64,000 nt of DNA, taken from UBA1794 sp964439955 (GTDB lineage: Bacteria; Bacteroidota; Bacteroidia; Bacteroidales; Bacteroidaceae). The notes beneath the pieces are model-generated. The model had not been told where the DNA came from, ran no database searches, and saw only the letters and a list, made by a program, of their open reading frames with translations. Shown piece after piece: positions 44,817 to 53,691 of this stretch. Numbering within the stretch: position 1 is the stretch's first letter; every line of letters begins with the position of its first letter. A program made the position numbers and the translations under genes. Location: positions 1 through 64,000 of the forward strand of contig CAYTPX010000002.1 of the NCBI GenBank assembly GCA_964439955.1. Direction: 5' to 3'.

Positions 44817-45578
44817 ATGGCAAGAGAAAAGAAAAACCCGGAAGAATTTTCCGTAGAGCAAAAGTTGAAGAACCTGTACCAGTTGCAGACGATCCTTTCA
44901 GAGATTGACAAAATCAAGCGCTTGCGGGGCGAACTTCCCCTCGAGGTGCAGGACTTGGAGGATGAGATCATAGGACTAAATACCCGCGTAGAGAAGTTGC
45001 AGGGAGAAATCAATTACTTGAAAGACGAAATAGCCTCGCAGAAGGTAGCTATTGAGCAGGCCAAGTCTTCCATAGCAAAATACCAAGACCAACAAAACAA
45101 CGTGCGTAACAACCGGGAGTTTGATTTCCTTTCCAAGGAGATTGAGTTCCAAACGCTCGAGATGCAGCTCTGTGAGAAGAAGATAGCCGACTTTACACGC
45201 CAAATGGAAGATAACAATAAGGAGTTGGCCCATTCAAAAGAGGTATTGGCCGAGCGTTCGAAAGATTTGGAGGAAAAGAAAGGTGAACTGGACGAAATAG
45301 TCCACGAGACCAAAGCAGAAGAAGAACGTTTGCGCGAGAAAGCCAAGAACCTGGAGGGTTCTATCGACCCGCGCCTCCTGACCGCGTTTAACCGTATCCG
45401 CAAAAGCTCACGCAATGGCTTGGGCATCGTCTATGTACAGCGCGACGCGTGTGGCGGTTGCTTCAATAAGATTCCGCCCCAGCGCCAACTGGATATCCGG
45501 ATGCGCAAAAAGATTATCGTCTGTGAGTATTGCGGGCGCATCATGATAGACAAGGAGCTGGCCGGAGTGAAAGACTGA
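44817..45578 (+). CDS. Coiled-coil protein with C4 zinc ribbon
   Basis: In this 253-residue protein, residues ~10-190 form a long heptad-like coiled coil (LQDLEDEI-type repeats, many Glu/Lys). The last ~50 residues contain two Cys pairs, CGGC and CEYC, spaced as a C4 zinc ribbon (KIPPQRQLDIRMRKKIIVCEYC). It matches a widespread family next to NIF3-like genes. A nucleic-acid or ribosome-related role is plausible but unproven. Confidence 0.88.
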   Translation: MAREKKNPEEFSVEQKLKNLYQLQTILSEIDKIKRLRGELPLEVQDLEDEIIGLNTRVEKLQGEINYLKDEIASQKVAIEQAKSSIAKYQDQQNNVRNNREFDFLSKEIEFQTLEMQLCEKKIADFTRQMEDNNKELAHSKEVLAERSKDLEEKKGELDEIVHETKAEEERLREKAKNLEGSIDPRLLTAFNRIRKSSRNGLGIVYVQRDACGGCFNKIPPQRQLDIRMRKKIIVCEYCGRIMIDKELAGVKD

Positions 45579-45615
45579 TTCCACGCTTTTTCCTAACGGC
45601 GGGAAAATTAGGAAT

Positions 45616-45660
45616 GCGCGGGTGTGCAATATCTTTTATTGCACGCCCGCGCAACTTTAA
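45616..45660. terminator. Hairpin after the zinc-ribbon gene
   Basis: GCGCGGGTGTGCAAT (45616-45630) pairs with ATTGCACGCCCGCGC (45638-45652), one G-T pair, loop of 7. It stands between convergent genes. Confidence 0.8.
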
Positions 45661-45727
45661 TATGCCCTCTTCAAAAAAGCCTTGATTCTCTTTTGGAAGG
45701 ACTAAGGGGTTGAATAGATCTTTACAT

Positions 45728-46201
45728 TCAGACGTCCGGAATTGTAGTCTTGCGGAGTTCTTTGTAATCCGGTATTTGGGAAATGAATGTATAACTTTTT
45801 GTCGTATAATCAAGGGAGCAGCAGTAGTGGGACAGCCCGTTGCTTACGATGAGATAATCGACCTGGAGCACGAGGTTATAGCGGCATATTTGGTCGAACA
45901 CTTGCTGGTTGACGGGAACGTGGGGGGCTTTGTACTCGATAATCATGCGAGGCCGGATATTGCGGTCGTACAATACGGTGTCGCAACGGCGTTTCATGCC
46001 GTTGAGTTGGAGGGAAACTTCGTTGGCCAACAAGGCGGCTGGATACGATTTGTGCTCGATGAGGAAATGGACGAAGTGTTGGCGAACCCATTCCTCTGGC
46101 GTAAGTACGACATAGCGGCGGCGTAAATCGTCCCAGATATTGATCTTTCCCGCACGCCTTATGATTTTTGTCCCGTATTTTGGGAGGTTTAATGTGAACA
46201 T
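45728..46201 (-). CDS. Orphan HsdR N-terminal-type (PD-(D/E)xK) nuclease domain protein
   Basis: This 157-residue protein shows the core of the type I restriction HsdR_N domain: EEWVRQHFVHFLIEH, then RRCDTVLYDRNIRPRMIIEYKAP, giving Asp and E-x-K as catalytic candidates, then the QVFDQICRYN helix. No helicase, specificity or methylase gene is nearby, so it is not a restriction system. It is divergent from holA, with overlapping upstream regions. A DNA-maintenance role is inferred only. Confidence 0.82.
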   Translation of the reverse strand: MFTLNLPKYGTKIIRRAGKINIWDDLRRRYVVLTPEEWVRQHFVHFLIEHKSYPAALLANEVSLQLNGMKRRCDTVLYDRNIRPRMIIEYKAPHVPVNQQVFDQICRYNLVLQVDYLIVSNGLSHYCCSLDYTTKSYTFISQIPDYKELRKTTIPDV

Positions 46202-46205
46202 TGGT

Positions 46206-46249
46206 TATTTTTGCACCTGCAGTTGCTTGATAATTTCCGGCCAAAAGTA
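46206..46249. promoter_or_regulatory. Divergent -7 boxes between the nuclease-domain gene and holA
   Basis: TATTTTTG on the plus strand (46206-46213) points to holA. TACTTTTG on the minus strand (46249-46242) points to the nuclease-domain gene. Neither has a clear -33. Confidence 0.45.
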
Positions 46250-46343
46250 CGGAATTTCCGTAGAATCTGCCGTCCAGTTGCGGGAAGTAATGCCTTACTT
46301 GGATGAAAAATAATGACTGATATAAGGATTTGCTATTAGAAAA

Positions 46344-47372
46344 ATGTTGATAAACGAAAGCGGATACGGACAAGTCGTGCGCGATTTGAAAGCTCGTAAA
46401 TTTGCCCCGATTTATTTCCTTACAGGTGAGGAAGATTATTACATCGGGCAAATTGCAAAATTGATAGAGGACAATGTATTGGCCGATTCGGAAAAGGATT
46501 TCAATCTGTCCATACTTTACGGGCTGGATTATGCCGACCGAGTGCCGGACATCGTGGCTCTTGCGCGCCGTTATCCGGTGATGGCAGATTTCCAAGTCGT
46601 TATTTTGCGGGAAGCGCAGATGGTACGCAATCTGGAAGGATTGGCTGTTTATTTGCAACGCCCATTATTGTCGACCATTTTGGTGGTTTGCTACATGCAC
46701 GGGACTTATGACAAGCGGAAAAAGATGGCTTCGTTGGCACAAGAGAAAGGTGTGTTTTTCGAATCCCGACGCTTGCGCGAAAATATGTTGCCACGCTTTG
46801 TCTCTTCCTATCTGCAGGGGAATGGACTGGTCATCGAGGAGGTTACCGCCCGTCTGCTGGCCGAGCATGTAGGGAATAACCTCAGCCGATTGGCAGGTGA
46901 ATTGGATAAATTGGCATTGGCGCTCCCTCCCGGTGAAAAAAGGATTACAGCGGATTTGGTAGAGAAGAATGTCGGAATCAGCAAAGAGTATAATATTTTT
47001 GAATTACGTTCGGCTCTCGCGGGACGTAATGTAGAGAAAGTCGTGCGGATTGTCGCATACATGATGAAAAACAGTAAGCAGAATCCCGTACAACCGATAT
47101 TTGCAAATCTGTTTAATTTTTTCGCAAATCTTATGTTGGCTTGTTACGCGCCGCGTAAAGATGCGGAGGGACTTACTAAATTTCTGGGATTGCGTTCGAC
47201 ATGGGCTGCACAAGATTATGTGAATGGCCTCAAAAATTATTCCGGGATGAAAGTTTATCAGATAATTCATCAGATTCGTTTGGCGGATGCCCGTTCGAAA
47301 GGGATAGACGCCACTGGTAATTTGTCGGATGGGGATAATCTTCGCGACTTGGTCTTTTCTATTCTTCATTGA
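46344..47372 (+). CDS. holA: DNA polymerase III, delta subunit
   Basis: This 342-residue clamp-loader subunit opens the beta clamp. The N-terminal strand FLTGEEDYYIGQIAK is the family start motif. A degenerate AAA+ domain (LLSTILVVCYMHGTYDKRKK) and the C-terminal collar helices (VYQIIHQIRLADARSKGID) follow. The sequence is divergent, as is usual for HolA outside proteobacteria. It is followed by a long AT-rich gene-free region. Confidence 0.92.
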   Translation: MLINESGYGQVVRDLKARKFAPIYFLTGEEDYYIGQIAKLIEDNVLADSEKDFNLSILYGLDYADRVPDIVALARRYPVMADFQVVILREAQMVRNLEGLAVYLQRPLLSTILVVCYMHGTYDKRKKMASLAQEKGVFFESRRLRENMLPRFVSSYLQGNGLVIEEVTARLLAEHVGNNLSRLAGELDKLALALPPGEKRITADLVEKNVGISKEYNIFELRSALAGRNVEKVVRIVAYMMKNSKQNPVQPIFANLFNFFANLMLACYAPRKDAEGLTKFLGLRSTWAAQDYVNGLKNYSGMKVYQIIHQIRLADARSKGIDATGNLSDGDNLRDLVFSILH

Positions 47373-48387
47373 AAGAAATCTTGCGGTATAAGGGAAACGT
47401 ATCGCTTCCGGATTCTTTCTCGGGACGTCTTAACTTTCCCCTGTGTATTTTTGAACGAAGGCTATGGGACTTTACGGGCAAGTCTACAGCCATCGTCCAA
47501 GCAATAAGGGGGTGTTTCCAATTGATGCCTCTTGCTGCATGATTGGAATTCCCCATGTTCTTGTTTATTTCTGGACGATTGATTTACAATTGGATTTCTC
47601 TTTTACATTGGATTTGCAGGCTTGATATGCCGTATATCCTATAGGTTATTCCCTAATAATTAGTCGTTTACTTCAAAGATAGATTGTTTTCCCCCTTCTG
47701 AGATTTTAATTTTTCCAGCGTCTCCGTATTTCCCCACTGAAAATGGAAGTATTTGGAGATTTTATCTCCAGATTATAATTGGGATCTGTCTCATCGTATA
47801 AAAGAGTCTATTTCTTCATTAAAAAAGTAGGGAAGGGGTTCTTTTTCGCATTTGATGGGAATTTGTGTGAAAGAATATATGTATATTATTATTACTTAGT
47901 ATGATTATATCGAACGGATACAAACGAAAACAATAGTTCACAAAAGCAGTCAAATATAAGTGAGGTTACAAATGTAAATACACGAATATCTATTGCTATT
48001 TCATAGTTCTGTTAGATGAGGATGTCCCCATTGTGTTCGGATTTTCAATTGGGTGATTTTGCAATGTAAACAGATAGAATTGCAAATATCGCTATTTAAC
48101 AGTTTTCTTTACTTGTAGATAATAGCAATATAACCAATTACATATCATTATTTCATGAACTATTTTTCTGTGATTATAGCAGTATTGATCCTGAAATGTT
48201 CGATATTCGGATGGTATTTTACAAAGGAATCCGGATACTATTCCTAATAATTAAGGAATTATCTATAAATTCTAATTTAAGTCTTTAATAAGAATCTTAG
48301 CTGTTTACAAATAGAACAAACATTTCGGCGCACATGTCTGTGAATTCTGTTTCCTTTTGCAGCTGTTTAAGTTTGGAATTGTTTTGC
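47373..48387. other. AT-rich gene-free region, about 1 kb
   Basis: The base composition falls sharply compared with both flanks and no gene is supported. Near-identical direct repeats ATTCCCTAATAATTA (47648-47662) and ATTCCTAATAATTA (48240-48253) lie about 590 bases apart; the second is close to a palindrome (TTCCTAATAATTAAGGAA). ATTGCTATT-like words recur in both orientations (47992-48000, 48088-48097, 48121-48129). It could be a remnant of a non-autonomous element or a regulatory region for the XRE gene. Confidence 0.5.
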
Positions 48388-48418
48388 TTTGAGATATACT
48401 TGAAAATTGCTACATTTG
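48388..48418 (+). promoter_or_regulatory. Promoter of the XRE-type regulator
   Basis: TTTG at 48388-48391, 19 bases, TACATTTG at 48411-48418. It places transcription start near 48424 and therefore excludes the in-frame start at 48407. Confidence 0.8.
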
Positions 48419-48439
48419 TACTCTGATTCTTTTTTCATT

Positions 48440-48913
48440 ATGGAAATGACAGACTTATCTGTAATAAAAAATCGTATTGATTTTATTCGCCAGCAAAAAG
48501 GGCTCAGTTTAGCCGAATTTGCTGAGGCAATCCATGTGGGACGAGCGACTATTACTCATATAACACAAGGTAGAAATAATCCAAGCCTTGAGGTTATTAT
48601 GAAGATTGTCAATCGTTTCCCTGAGATAAGTATTGAGTGGTTATTGAATGGAAAAGGGGAAATGGAAAGGAAATCCATCCCATCTGATCCAAAGCCTTCA
48701 TCGTTTTTCCCTCTTGAGAATGGGATTTTCCCTCACGAGGATAGGGGAGCAGTTGAAAATGCAAAGGAAAAGGCAACAGAAACACTTGGTTTTGGTCAAG
48801 AAGCTCCTGTAAAAGAGGTCATTAAATACGTTGAAAAGTCTGAACGTAAAATCGTGGAAATAAGAATCTTTTTCGACGATAATACATTTGAGATATTCAA
48901 ACCGGAAATTTAG
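48440..48913 (+). CDS. XRE-family helix-turn-helix regulator
   Basis: In this 157-residue protein, residues ~8-65 form a Cro/C1-type domain: KNRIDFIRQQKGLSLAEFAE, AIHVGRATITHITQGRNNPS, then LEVIMKIVNRFP and the EWLLNGKGEM signature common in Bacteroidota. The C-terminal ~90 residues are charged and low in similarity to known domains, ending in a strand-rich VEIRIFFDDNTFEIF. ATG at 48440 or 48446 both fit the promoter. It is AT-richer than its neighbours. Targets are unknown; the AT-rich stretch upstream is an obvious candidate. Confidence 0.85.
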   Translation: MEMTDLSVIKNRIDFIRQQKGLSLAEFAEAIHVGRATITHITQGRNNPSLEVIMKIVNRFPEISIEWLLNGKGEMERKSIPSDPKPSSFFPLENGIFPHEDRGAVENAKEKATETLGFGQEAPVKEVIKYVEKSERKIVEIRIFFDDNTFEIFKPEI

Positions 48914-48915
48914 CG

Positions 48916-48923
48916 TATATTTG
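48916..48923 (+). promoter_or_regulatory. -7 box of pyrK-pyrD
   Basis: TATATTTG 73 bases before pyrK. TTTG upstream is 25 bases away (48887-48890), longer than usual. Confidence 0.45.
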
Positions 48924-48995
48924 CGTGTATAATAAATCAAGGAGTTTTTGTGAATACTACGGTCTTTAATAAAAACTCCCAGTTAGTGAAGCGCT

Positions 48996-49793
48996 ATGAA
49001 GAAATATATGTTGGACTTACTTGTTGTCGATCGGCAAGTTCTGAACCGAGAGTATGTATTGTTGAAATTAACCAATCCTTCTGAAAACTTGCCGGAGATG
49101 TTGCCCGGGCAGTTTGCAGAATTGCGGGTAGATGGGTCGAAAACAACCTTTCTTCGTCGTCCTATTTCTATTAATTATGTGGATTATTCCCGCAATGAAG
49201 TATGGTTTCTCATTCGTATGATAGGTGATGGCACTCGTGCATTAGGTCATTTAGCTTGTGGAGAGTGGGTGAATCTTTTATTCCCGCTTGGAAATTTTTT
49301 TACTATGTCGGGAACGCGACTACCGAAAGTAGAAGACGGCATTTCTCTCCTCTTGGTTGGAGGGGGGGTAGGAATCGCTCCACTCTTGTTTTTGGGCTGC
49401 GAATTGAAACGAAAAGGGTATGCCCCTTTGTTTTTATTAGGAGCACGGACATCTGACGATTTGCTGGAGTTGAAAGAATTTGCCGAGCTGGGCGAGGTAT
49501 TTATAACGACCGAAGACGGATCATTGGGTGAACGAGGGTTGGTTATCCAACATAGTATATTGCAAAAGCGGCACTTTGGATGGATTTATTCGTGCGGCCC
49601 TAAGCCCATGATGCAGGCAGTTGCTGCTTATGCGGCCTCTAAGGGGATTCCTTGTGAAGTTTCATTGGAAAACAAAATGGCCTGCGGAGTAGGTGCATGT
49701 CTTTGCTGTGTGGAAAACACAAAGGAAGGACATAAGTGCATATGCACCGAGGGGCCGATTTTTAATACGGAGGACTTATTATGGCAGAATTGA
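48996..49793 (+). CDS. pyrK: Dihydroorotate dehydrogenase B, electron-transfer subunit
   Basis: PyrK passes electrons from the PyrD flavin to NAD+. This 265-residue protein has a ferredoxin-reductase fold: FAD site FLRRPISINYVD, nucleotide site LLVGGGVGIAPLLFLG, and C-terminal [2Fe-2S] cysteines in ACGVGACLCC and KCICTEG. It overlaps pyrD by 13 bases, so the two subunits are translationally coupled. Confidence 0.95.
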   Translation: MKKYMLDLLVVDRQVLNREYVLLKLTNPSENLPEMLPGQFAELRVDGSKTTFLRRPISINYVDYSRNEVWFLIRMIGDGTRALGHLACGEWVNLLFPLGNFFTMSGTRLPKVEDGISLLLVGGGVGIAPLLFLGCELKRKGYAPLFLLGARTSDDLLELKEFAELGEVFITTEDGSLGERGLVIQHSILQKRHFGWIYSCGPKPMMQAVAAYAASKGIPCEVSLENKMACGVGACLCCVENTKEGHKCICTEGPIFNTEDLLWQN

Positions 49794-50692
49794 AAACTAC
49801 GATAGGAAACTTACAGATGAAAAACCCGGTGATGACGGCTTCGGGTACGTTTGGATATGGGCTTGAATTCGTAGACTTTCTGGATTTATCGCAGGTTGGA
49901 GGGATAATAATGAAAGGTACTACGCGTTATCATCGGGAAGGTAATCCTTATCCACGGATGGCAGAGACTCCTTCGGGCATGTTAAATGCCGTTGGGTTGC
50001 AAAACAAGGGGGTGGAGTATTTCTGTGAATATATTTATCCCAAGATCTGTGGCATAGATTCCCAAATGATAGTTAACGTATCCGGTTCTGCGATAACAGA
50101 TTATGTGGAAACAGCTTGCATGATCGATGGATTGGAACGCATTCCGGCAATAGAGTTGAACATCTCTTGCCCCAACGTGAAACAGGGCGGAATGGCTTTT
50201 GGCGTATCTGCCAAAAGTGCGGCCGAGGTGGTTTCGGCCGTGCGCCGTGTATATGGAAAAACACTGATAGTTAAACTTTCTCCTAATGTAACGGATATTG
50301 CGGAGATTGCCAAGGCCGTGGAAGACGCCGGAGCCGACAGTGTCTCGCTCATCAATACTTTATTGGGAATGGCTATTGATGCGGAACGGAGGAAGCCATT
50401 GCTTTCGACAATAACGGGCGGGTTGAGTGGTCCGGCAGTGAAGCCTATTGCTTTGAGAATGGTGTGGCAAGTGGCAAAATCTGTAAAGATTCCCGTAATT
50501 GGGTTGGGGGGGATTATGAATGCTACGGATGCTATCGAGTTTTTCCTCGCAGGCGCTTCTGCCGTAGAGATAGGGACTGCAAACTTTATCGACCCTGCTG
50601 TTTGTGTAAAAATCGTTGAGGGTATAAACGAATATTTAGACCGCCATCATTTTTCCTGTATCCAGGATATTGTGGGAGCGCTGGAGATTTAA
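49781..50692 (+). CDS. pyrD: Dihydroorotate dehydrogenase B, catalytic subunit
   Basis: This class 1B enzyme of pyrimidine synthesis has 303 residues in a TIM barrel with FMN. ASGTFGYG stands near the start, and NISCPNVKQGG contains the class 1B active-site Cys. SLINTLLGMAID and GLGGIMNATDAIEFF bind the flavin. It is partnered with the overlapping pyrK, confirming the NAD-linked type. Confidence 0.96.
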   Translation: MAELKTTIGNLQMKNPVMTASGTFGYGLEFVDFLDLSQVGGIIMKGTTRYHREGNPYPRMAETPSGMLNAVGLQNKGVEYFCEYIYPKICGIDSQMIVNVSGSAITDYVETACMIDGLERIPAIELNISCPNVKQGGMAFGVSAKSAAEVVSAVRRVYGKTLIVKLSPNVTDIAEIAKAVEDAGADSVSLINTLLGMAIDAERRKPLLSTITGGLSGPAVKPIALRMVWQVAKSVKIPVIGLGGIMNATDAIEFFLAGASAVEIGTANFIDPAVCVKIVEGINEYLDRHHFSCIQDIVGALEI

Positions 50693-50716
50693 CCAGCCTT
50701 CCTATTATGGCGGAAA

Positions 50717-50761
50717 CATTGCGGCGAGGATGAGGTCTTACCTTTCATCCTCGCCGCAATG
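50717..50761. terminator. Hairpin at the pyrD/trmD junction
   Basis: CATTGCGGCGAGGATGA (50717-50733) and its exact complement (50745-50761), loop of 11, between convergent genes. Confidence 0.85.
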
Positions 50762-50792
50762 CTTTATTCGATACTTTTTTTGGGTAATGGGT

Positions 50793-51467
50793 TTATTTCA
50801 ACAAATCGGGTCTTAGTTTTTTAGTCCGTTCGTAGGCTTGGTTAAGATTCCATTCTTGTATTTTCGCTTCATGTCCCGAGAGTAATACTTCAGGGACTTT
50901 CCATCCTTTGTAATCTGCGGGGCGTGTGTAGACAGGTGGTGCAAGTAAGTTATCTTGGAAGGAGTCGGAAAGAGCAGATTGCTCATCGCTGATTGCTCCG
51001 GGCAATAGGCGTACAATGGCGTCTGTCATGACGGCTGCGGCCAGTTCGCCACCAGTCAAGACATAATCCCCTATGCTGATTTCGCGTGTAATCAAATGCT
51101 CTCGAATGCGGTAATCAATACCCTTGAAATGCCCACAGAGGATAATGATGTTATCTTTCAGCGAAAGTTCGTTCGCTATGGATTGCGAGAATTGTTCGCC
51201 ATCGGGGGTAGTAAAAATTATTTCGTCATAGTTTCTCCCCGACTTCAAAAAGTTGATACAATTTTCAATCGGTTCAATTTTCATGACCATGCCGGCTATC
51301 CCGCCGTATGGGTAGTCGTCCACCCTACGATGCTTGTCTTGCGTAAAGTCACGCAGGAAGTGCAGGTGGATTTCTACGAGTCCTTTGTCTTGGGCTCGCT
51401 TGAGAATACTACAGTTGAGGAAGCCTTCAATCATTTCGGGCAGCACAGTGATGATATCTATTCTCAT
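50793..51467 (-). CDS. trmD: tRNA (guanine(37)-N1)-methyltransferase
   Basis: TrmD makes m1G37 in tRNA to prevent frameshifting. In this 224-residue protein, the SPOUT knot reads ILCGHFKGIDYRI, then SIGDYVLTGGELAA. The N-terminus has MRIDIITVLPEM and DDYPYGGIAGMV. A -7 box TACTTTTG lies at 51500-51493. It is divergent from ligA. Confidence 0.97.
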   Translation of the reverse strand: MRIDIITVLPEMIEGFLNCSILKRAQDKGLVEIHLHFLRDFTQDKHRRVDDYPYGGIAGMVMKIEPIENCINFLKSGRNYDEIIFTTPDGEQFSQSIANELSLKDNIIILCGHFKGIDYRIREHLITREISIGDYVLTGGELAAAVMTDAIVRLLPGAISDEQSALSDSFQDNLLAPPVYTRPADYKGWKVPEVLLSGHEAKIQEWNLNQAYERTKKLRPDLLK

Positions 51468-51492
51468 ATTACTTCGTAGGGATTACGGGATG

Positions 51493-51500
51493 CAAAAGTA
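51493..51500 (-). promoter_or_regulatory. -7 box of trmD
   Basis: TACTTTTG on the minus strand, 26 bases before the ATG. On the opposite strand TATTTTTG at 51587-51594 is the likely -7 box of ligA. Confidence 0.5.
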
Positions 51501-51635
51501 GGAAAAAACGAGGTATAATTCTTTTAGTGCAGACGAACTTCTGAAAAAAGCCCGCCGCTTTGTCCCCTATTCCTTGCGGAAATTTATATTTTTGTGCTCG
51601 GAAATATGAACTTCCCTATCGATAAAAACAGAATT

Positions 51636-53639
51636 ATGACCGAGCAAGAAGAAATAGAGCAGTTACGTGTCGAACTCCACAAGCATAATTACAAATACTA
51701 TGTGTTGAACGCCCCTTCCATTGGTGATTACGAATTCGACCAAATGATGAGCCGATTGCAAGAGTTGGAGCGGAAGCATCCGGAACTTTATGATGCCAAT
51801 TCCCCGACGATGCGCGTAGGGAGTGATTTGTCAAAAGAATTCAAACAAGTAAAGCACCAGTATCCGATGCTTTCATTGGGCAACACATATAGTGAGAAGG
51901 AAGTAATAGAATTTTACGAACGGGTTTCCAAGTCATTGGCTTCCGAGCCTTATGAGATTTGTGCTGAGTTGAAGTTCGACGGCACTTCCATTTCTATCGT
52001 CTATGAGGAAGGGCGTTTGGTGCAGGCCGTAACACGTGGCGATGGAGTGCAGGGCGATGTCGTGACCGATAACGTGCGTACAATCCGTTCGATACCGCTG
52101 TTGCTCGAAGGGACAGATATTCCCGACCGTTTTGAAATCCGTGGAGAAATCCTGATGCCTTGGAGTGTGTTCGAAGAATTGAACCGCCAACGGGAAGCCC
52201 GCGAAGAACCCTTGTTTGCCAATCCGCGCAATGCTGCCTCGGGGACACTCAAGTTGCAGAATTCGGCAGAGGTGGCTCGGCGACATCTGGATGCCTATTT
52301 TTATTATATTTTAGGTGATGATATACCAGGCGACAGCCATTATGAAAATCTGCAGGCTGCACGGCGTTGGGGATTCAAGGTGGCAGATTCCATGCGCTTG
52401 TGCCATTCGTTGCCGGAAGTGTTCGAATATATCTCGTATTGGGATGTAGAACGCAAACGTTTGCCTGTCGCTACGGATGGCATCGTATTGAAAGTAAATT
52501 CTTTGCGGCAACAACGCGAGTTGGGCTATACTGCCAAGTCACCCCGTTGGGCAATCGCATATAAATTCCAAGCAGAACGTGCCCTCACAGAGCTCCAATC
52601 CGTATCGTTTCAAGTGGGGCGAACCGGGGCGATTACCCCTGTTGCCAATTTAAGCCCTGTATTATTGGCCGGGACAGTGGTAAAAAGAGCCTCGTTGCAT
52701 AATGCAGACATCATAGCTGGGCTGGATTTGCATTTAGGCGACCACGTATATGTAGAAAAGGGAGGGGAAATCATTCCTAAGATAACGGGGGTGGACATGG
52801 ACGCTCGTACCTCTTCGTTGGGGGAACGGGTGGATTTCATCTCGGAATGCCCAGAATGCGGTACTCTGTTGGTACGCTACGAAGGAGAAGCGGCACATTA
52901 TTGCCCTAACAGCACTGGCTGCCCTCCGCAGATAAAAGGGCGAATCGAGCATTTCATTAGCCGCCGGGCCATGGATATCGACGGGCTTGGCCCAGAGACG
53001 ATCGATCTGTTCTTCCAAGAAGGGTTTGTCCGTTCCGCTGCTGACCTCTATGAATTGACAGCGCAGCAGATTGCCGGTCTGGAACGTATGGGCGAGAAAT
53101 CAGCCGAACGCATTTTGCAAGGCTTGGAGGCTTCGCGGTCGGTTCCGTTCGAACGGGTTCTTTTCGCCTTGGGCATCCGCTTCGTGGGGGAAACCGTGGC
53201 ACGTACGTTGGCGCGCGCCTTCCGCTCTATGGATGCACTTGCCGCAGCTACTTATGAAGACTTGCTTTCTGTCCACGAAGTAGGTGACCGCATAGCCCGC
53301 AGTGTGCTGGGATTCTTTTCTAATCCACTGGAGAAAGAACTGGTGGCTCGTTTGAAAGGATTCGGCCTGCGTATGGAGATGGATTCCATTTCCGCCCCTT
53401 CTGGAAATGCTTTGGCAGGCAAGTCTGTGGTGGTCAGTGGCGTGTTTGCCCGCCATTCGCGTGAAGAGTATAAGCAGCTCATAGAACAACACGGAGGGCG
53501 CAACGCCGCGTCTGTTTCCTCGAAGACGTCTTTTCTCTTAGCGGGTGAGAATATGGGGCCTTCTAAAAGGGAAAAGGCGGAGAAATTAGGTATTCCTATC
53601 CTTAGTGAAGAAGAATTTCTACAGATGATTGCCGATTAA
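51636..53639 (+). CDS. ligA: NAD+-dependent DNA ligase
   Basis: This 667-residue protein has a Ia domain with HKHNYKYYV. The adenylation site is ICAELKFDGTSISI, with Lys of KxDG. A zinc finger carries CPEC and CPNSTGC, helix-hairpin-helix repeats follow, and the C-terminal BRCT domain begins AGKSVVVSGVF. The start at 51636 (MTEQEEIEQLR) matches homologues. Upstream starts at 51594 (GTG) and 51606 (ATG) are in frame, but the first overlaps the -7 box TATTTTTG. Confidence 0.96.
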   Translation: MTEQEEIEQLRVELHKHNYKYYVLNAPSIGDYEFDQMMSRLQELERKHPELYDANSPTMRVGSDLSKEFKQVKHQYPMLSLGNTYSEKEVIEFYERVSKSLASEPYEICAELKFDGTSISIVYEEGRLVQAVTRGDGVQGDVVTDNVRTIRSIPLLLEGTDIPDRFEIRGEILMPWSVFEELNRQREAREEPLFANPRNAASGTLKLQNSAEVARRHLDAYFYYILGDDIPGDSHYENLQAARRWGFKVADSMRLCHSLPEVFEYISYWDVERKRLPVATDGIVLKVNSLRQQRELGYTAKSPRWAIAYKFQAERALTELQSVSFQVGRTGAITPVANLSPVLLAGTVVKRASLHNADIIAGLDLHLGDHVYVEKGGEIIPKITGVDMDARTSSLGERVDFISECPECGTLLVRYEGEAAHYCPNSTGCPPQIKGRIEHFISRRAMDIDGLGPETIDLFFQEGFVRSAADLYELTAQQIAGLERMGEKSAERILQGLEASRSVPFERVLFALGIRFVGETVARTLARAFRSMDALAAATYEDLLSVHEVGDRIARSVLGFFSNPLEKELVARLKGFGLRMEMDSISAPSGNALAGKSVVVSGVFARHSREEYKQLIEQHGGRNAASVSSKTSFLLAGENMGPSKREKAEKLGIPILSEEEFLQMIAD

Positions 53640-53691
53640 CCTCTGAAAATGCTATATATTTGCACTTCTAAACGAATATCATTTTTCAATT

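Noticed and set aside
45728..46201. A type I restriction-modification system
   Set aside because: Only the N-terminal nuclease-like domain is present; helicase, HsdS and HsdM genes are absent.
47359..47556. 65-codon minus-strand frame after holA
   Set aside because: Overlaps the holA stop, no promoter, no similarity that I recognise.
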